DNA from: Victivallales bacterium
GTDB taxonomy: Bacteria > Verrucomicrobiota > Lentisphaeria > Oligosphaerales > Oligosphaeraceae
DNA: 23,320 nucleotides
NCBI GenBank assembly: GCA_017963875.1
Contig: JAGCTA010000214.1
Location: forward strand, 1 to 23,320
Direction: 5' to 3'
The notes under the pieces were generated by a model. It saw nothing but the letters and a program-made list of their open reading frames with translations. It did no database searches and was not told where the DNA came from. The translations under genes were made by a program, and so were the position numbers. This document shows positions 22,543-23,320 of this stretch, piece after piece (position 1 is the stretch's first letter; every line of letters begins with the position of its first letter).

Positions 22543-23320
22543 ATGGAGCTCTTTTTTGACGAACAAATCCTCTTGGATGACAAAGGCATACGAGCCGTGA
22601 TGGCCGCTTCGGGGCAGGCTCCGTGGCGATTCGTCCTTAAGAATCTCGACCAACGCCGTGACCAGCTCCACAGTATCGTCCACCTGCCCTATTCCAGTTC
22701 ATGGGTATTCACGACGGGACCAAAGACCAAATGGTGTCTCGACCCGTTTCTCGTCTTTCCTTCAACTGAAGAGGAAGTCCGTGAAATCGCTTCAGGTCTG
22801 CGCAACTTCGACTTCTGCATTATCACCCATTTGCACAGAGACCATTTCCAAAAAGAACTTCTGAAGGAAATCGAACATCAGGGAACATCTATTCAATGGC
22901 TTGTGCCAGAATGGATTATACCAGAGTTTTGCAAGCACTTTCCCGAAGCACCGCAGACTCGACTCATACCCCTTCGGATGAACCACGAGTTTTTAATCTG
23001 CGACATCCACATCACTGCCTTCGACGGTTTTCATTTCGAGCCAAACGGCAATGGTTGCCCCAGTTGCGCACTAGCCATCCAACTTCCCGATGGTGTCAAA
23101 CTCTCATTCCCCATCGACACTCGGGATTATTCTCTGCCCATCCCCGCCAAAATGAAAGACTGCGACTACCTTTTCGCTCATATCTGGCTCGGTCGCGACT
23201 GCTCGCACCTGCATGAATCTCCGTTGCTCAAGCCGTTCTGCGACTATTGCCTCAAGTTCAATGCAAAGAATATCCTTATCGGCCATATTCTGGAAGTCAT
23301 GCGCCCCATTCACTCGATGT
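22543..23320 (+). CDS. Metallo-beta-lactamase-fold protein, C-terminus beyond window
   Basis: An open frame from the ATG at 22543 to the end of the window, 259 codons so far with no stop. It carries the metal-binding motif HLHRDH at residues 96-101 (FCIITHLHRDHF), preceded by KWCLDPFLVFPST, and possible later ligands in SFPIDTRDYS (Asp) and LIGHILE (His). This is a metallo-beta-lactamase fold, perhaps UlaG-like as for the protein at 2912-3919, with which it shares the general layout but little obvious sequence. There is no signal peptide. It starts 13 bases after the desulfurase gene, without a Shine-Dalgarno sequence, in a stretch made of two imperfect GACAACTWTT repeats. Co-transcription with the sulfur-related genes suggests a linked role, but substrate and full length are unknown. 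Confidence 0.8.
   Translation, partial: MELFFDEQILLDDKGIRAVMAASGQAPWRFVLKNLDQRRDQLHSIVHLPYSSSWVFTTGPKTKWCLDPFLVFPSTEEEVREIASGLRNFDFCIITHLHRDHFQKELLKEIEHQGTSIQWLVPEWIIPEFCKHFPEAPQTRLIPLRMNHEFLICDIHITAFDGFHFEPNGNGCPSCALAIQLPDGVKLSFPIDTRDYSLPIPAKMKDCDYLFAHIWLGRDCSHLHESPLLKPFCDYCLKFNAKNILIGHILEVMRPIHSM

Overview
The window looks like chromosomal DNA from a Gram-negative bacterium of the PVC group, perhaps Lentisphaerota or a relative. This is inference from gene content: an lnt gene and a lipoprotein (outer-membrane biology), a BatA/von Willebrand pair of membrane proteins of the kind common in Planctomycetes and Lentisphaerae, a GH29-type glycosidase beside a NamZ-type muramidase, and many genes without a Shine-Dalgarno sequence. 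GC content is near 50%. No tRNA, rRNA or CRISPR array was seen.

Left part (1-4180): the 3' end of glyA closes with a strong intrinsic terminator. A GH29-like glycosidase and a DUF1343/NamZ hydrolase follow on the plus strand, then a convergent metallo-beta-lactamase-fold protein. The gap at 3920-4180 holds an unusually elaborate hairpin with a T-tract on the plus strand. It has a promoter-like sequence just before it and an anti-Shine-Dalgarno-like CCTCCTCC segment in an internal loop, so it may be a small RNA.

Middle (4181-9611): two translationally coupled membrane proteins with von Willebrand-type motifs are transcribed on the minus strand, preceded by a leader with three small hairpins. 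Upstream lies a sugar-phosphate isomerase/epimerase-like TIM-barrel gene, also on the minus strand, which diverges from a small lipoprotein gene across an AT-rich promoter region.

The most interesting structure is a pair of short non-coding mobile elements (8660-8826 and 10304-10507). They lie in opposite orientation just beyond the 3' ends of the TIM-barrel and lipoprotein genes. All four ends share a terminal inverted repeat of about 18-21 bp, each copy has its own 8-9 bp target duplication, and the interiors are mosaics of hairpins with compensatory base changes. The second copy landed inside the stop codon of the lipoprotein gene and appears to have split an older operon.

Right part (9870-23320): one collinear plus-strand run with short gaps: lipoprotein, small hypothetical, hisD, argS, lnt, an alpha/beta hydrolase, nadE, an OppD-type ATPase, an OleB/haloalkane dehalogenase-like hydrolase, an Mrp/Nbp35-type ATPase, a cysteine desulfurase and a second metallo-beta-lactamase-fold protein cut by the window edge. 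The last three suggest iron-sulfur or sulfur-transfer work. Several enzymes here lack expected catalytic residues: the NadE glutaminase domain has Gly where the catalytic Cys should be, the alpha/beta hydrolase has Arg at the nucleophile position, and the GH29 protein lacks the His-His fucose-binding pair.
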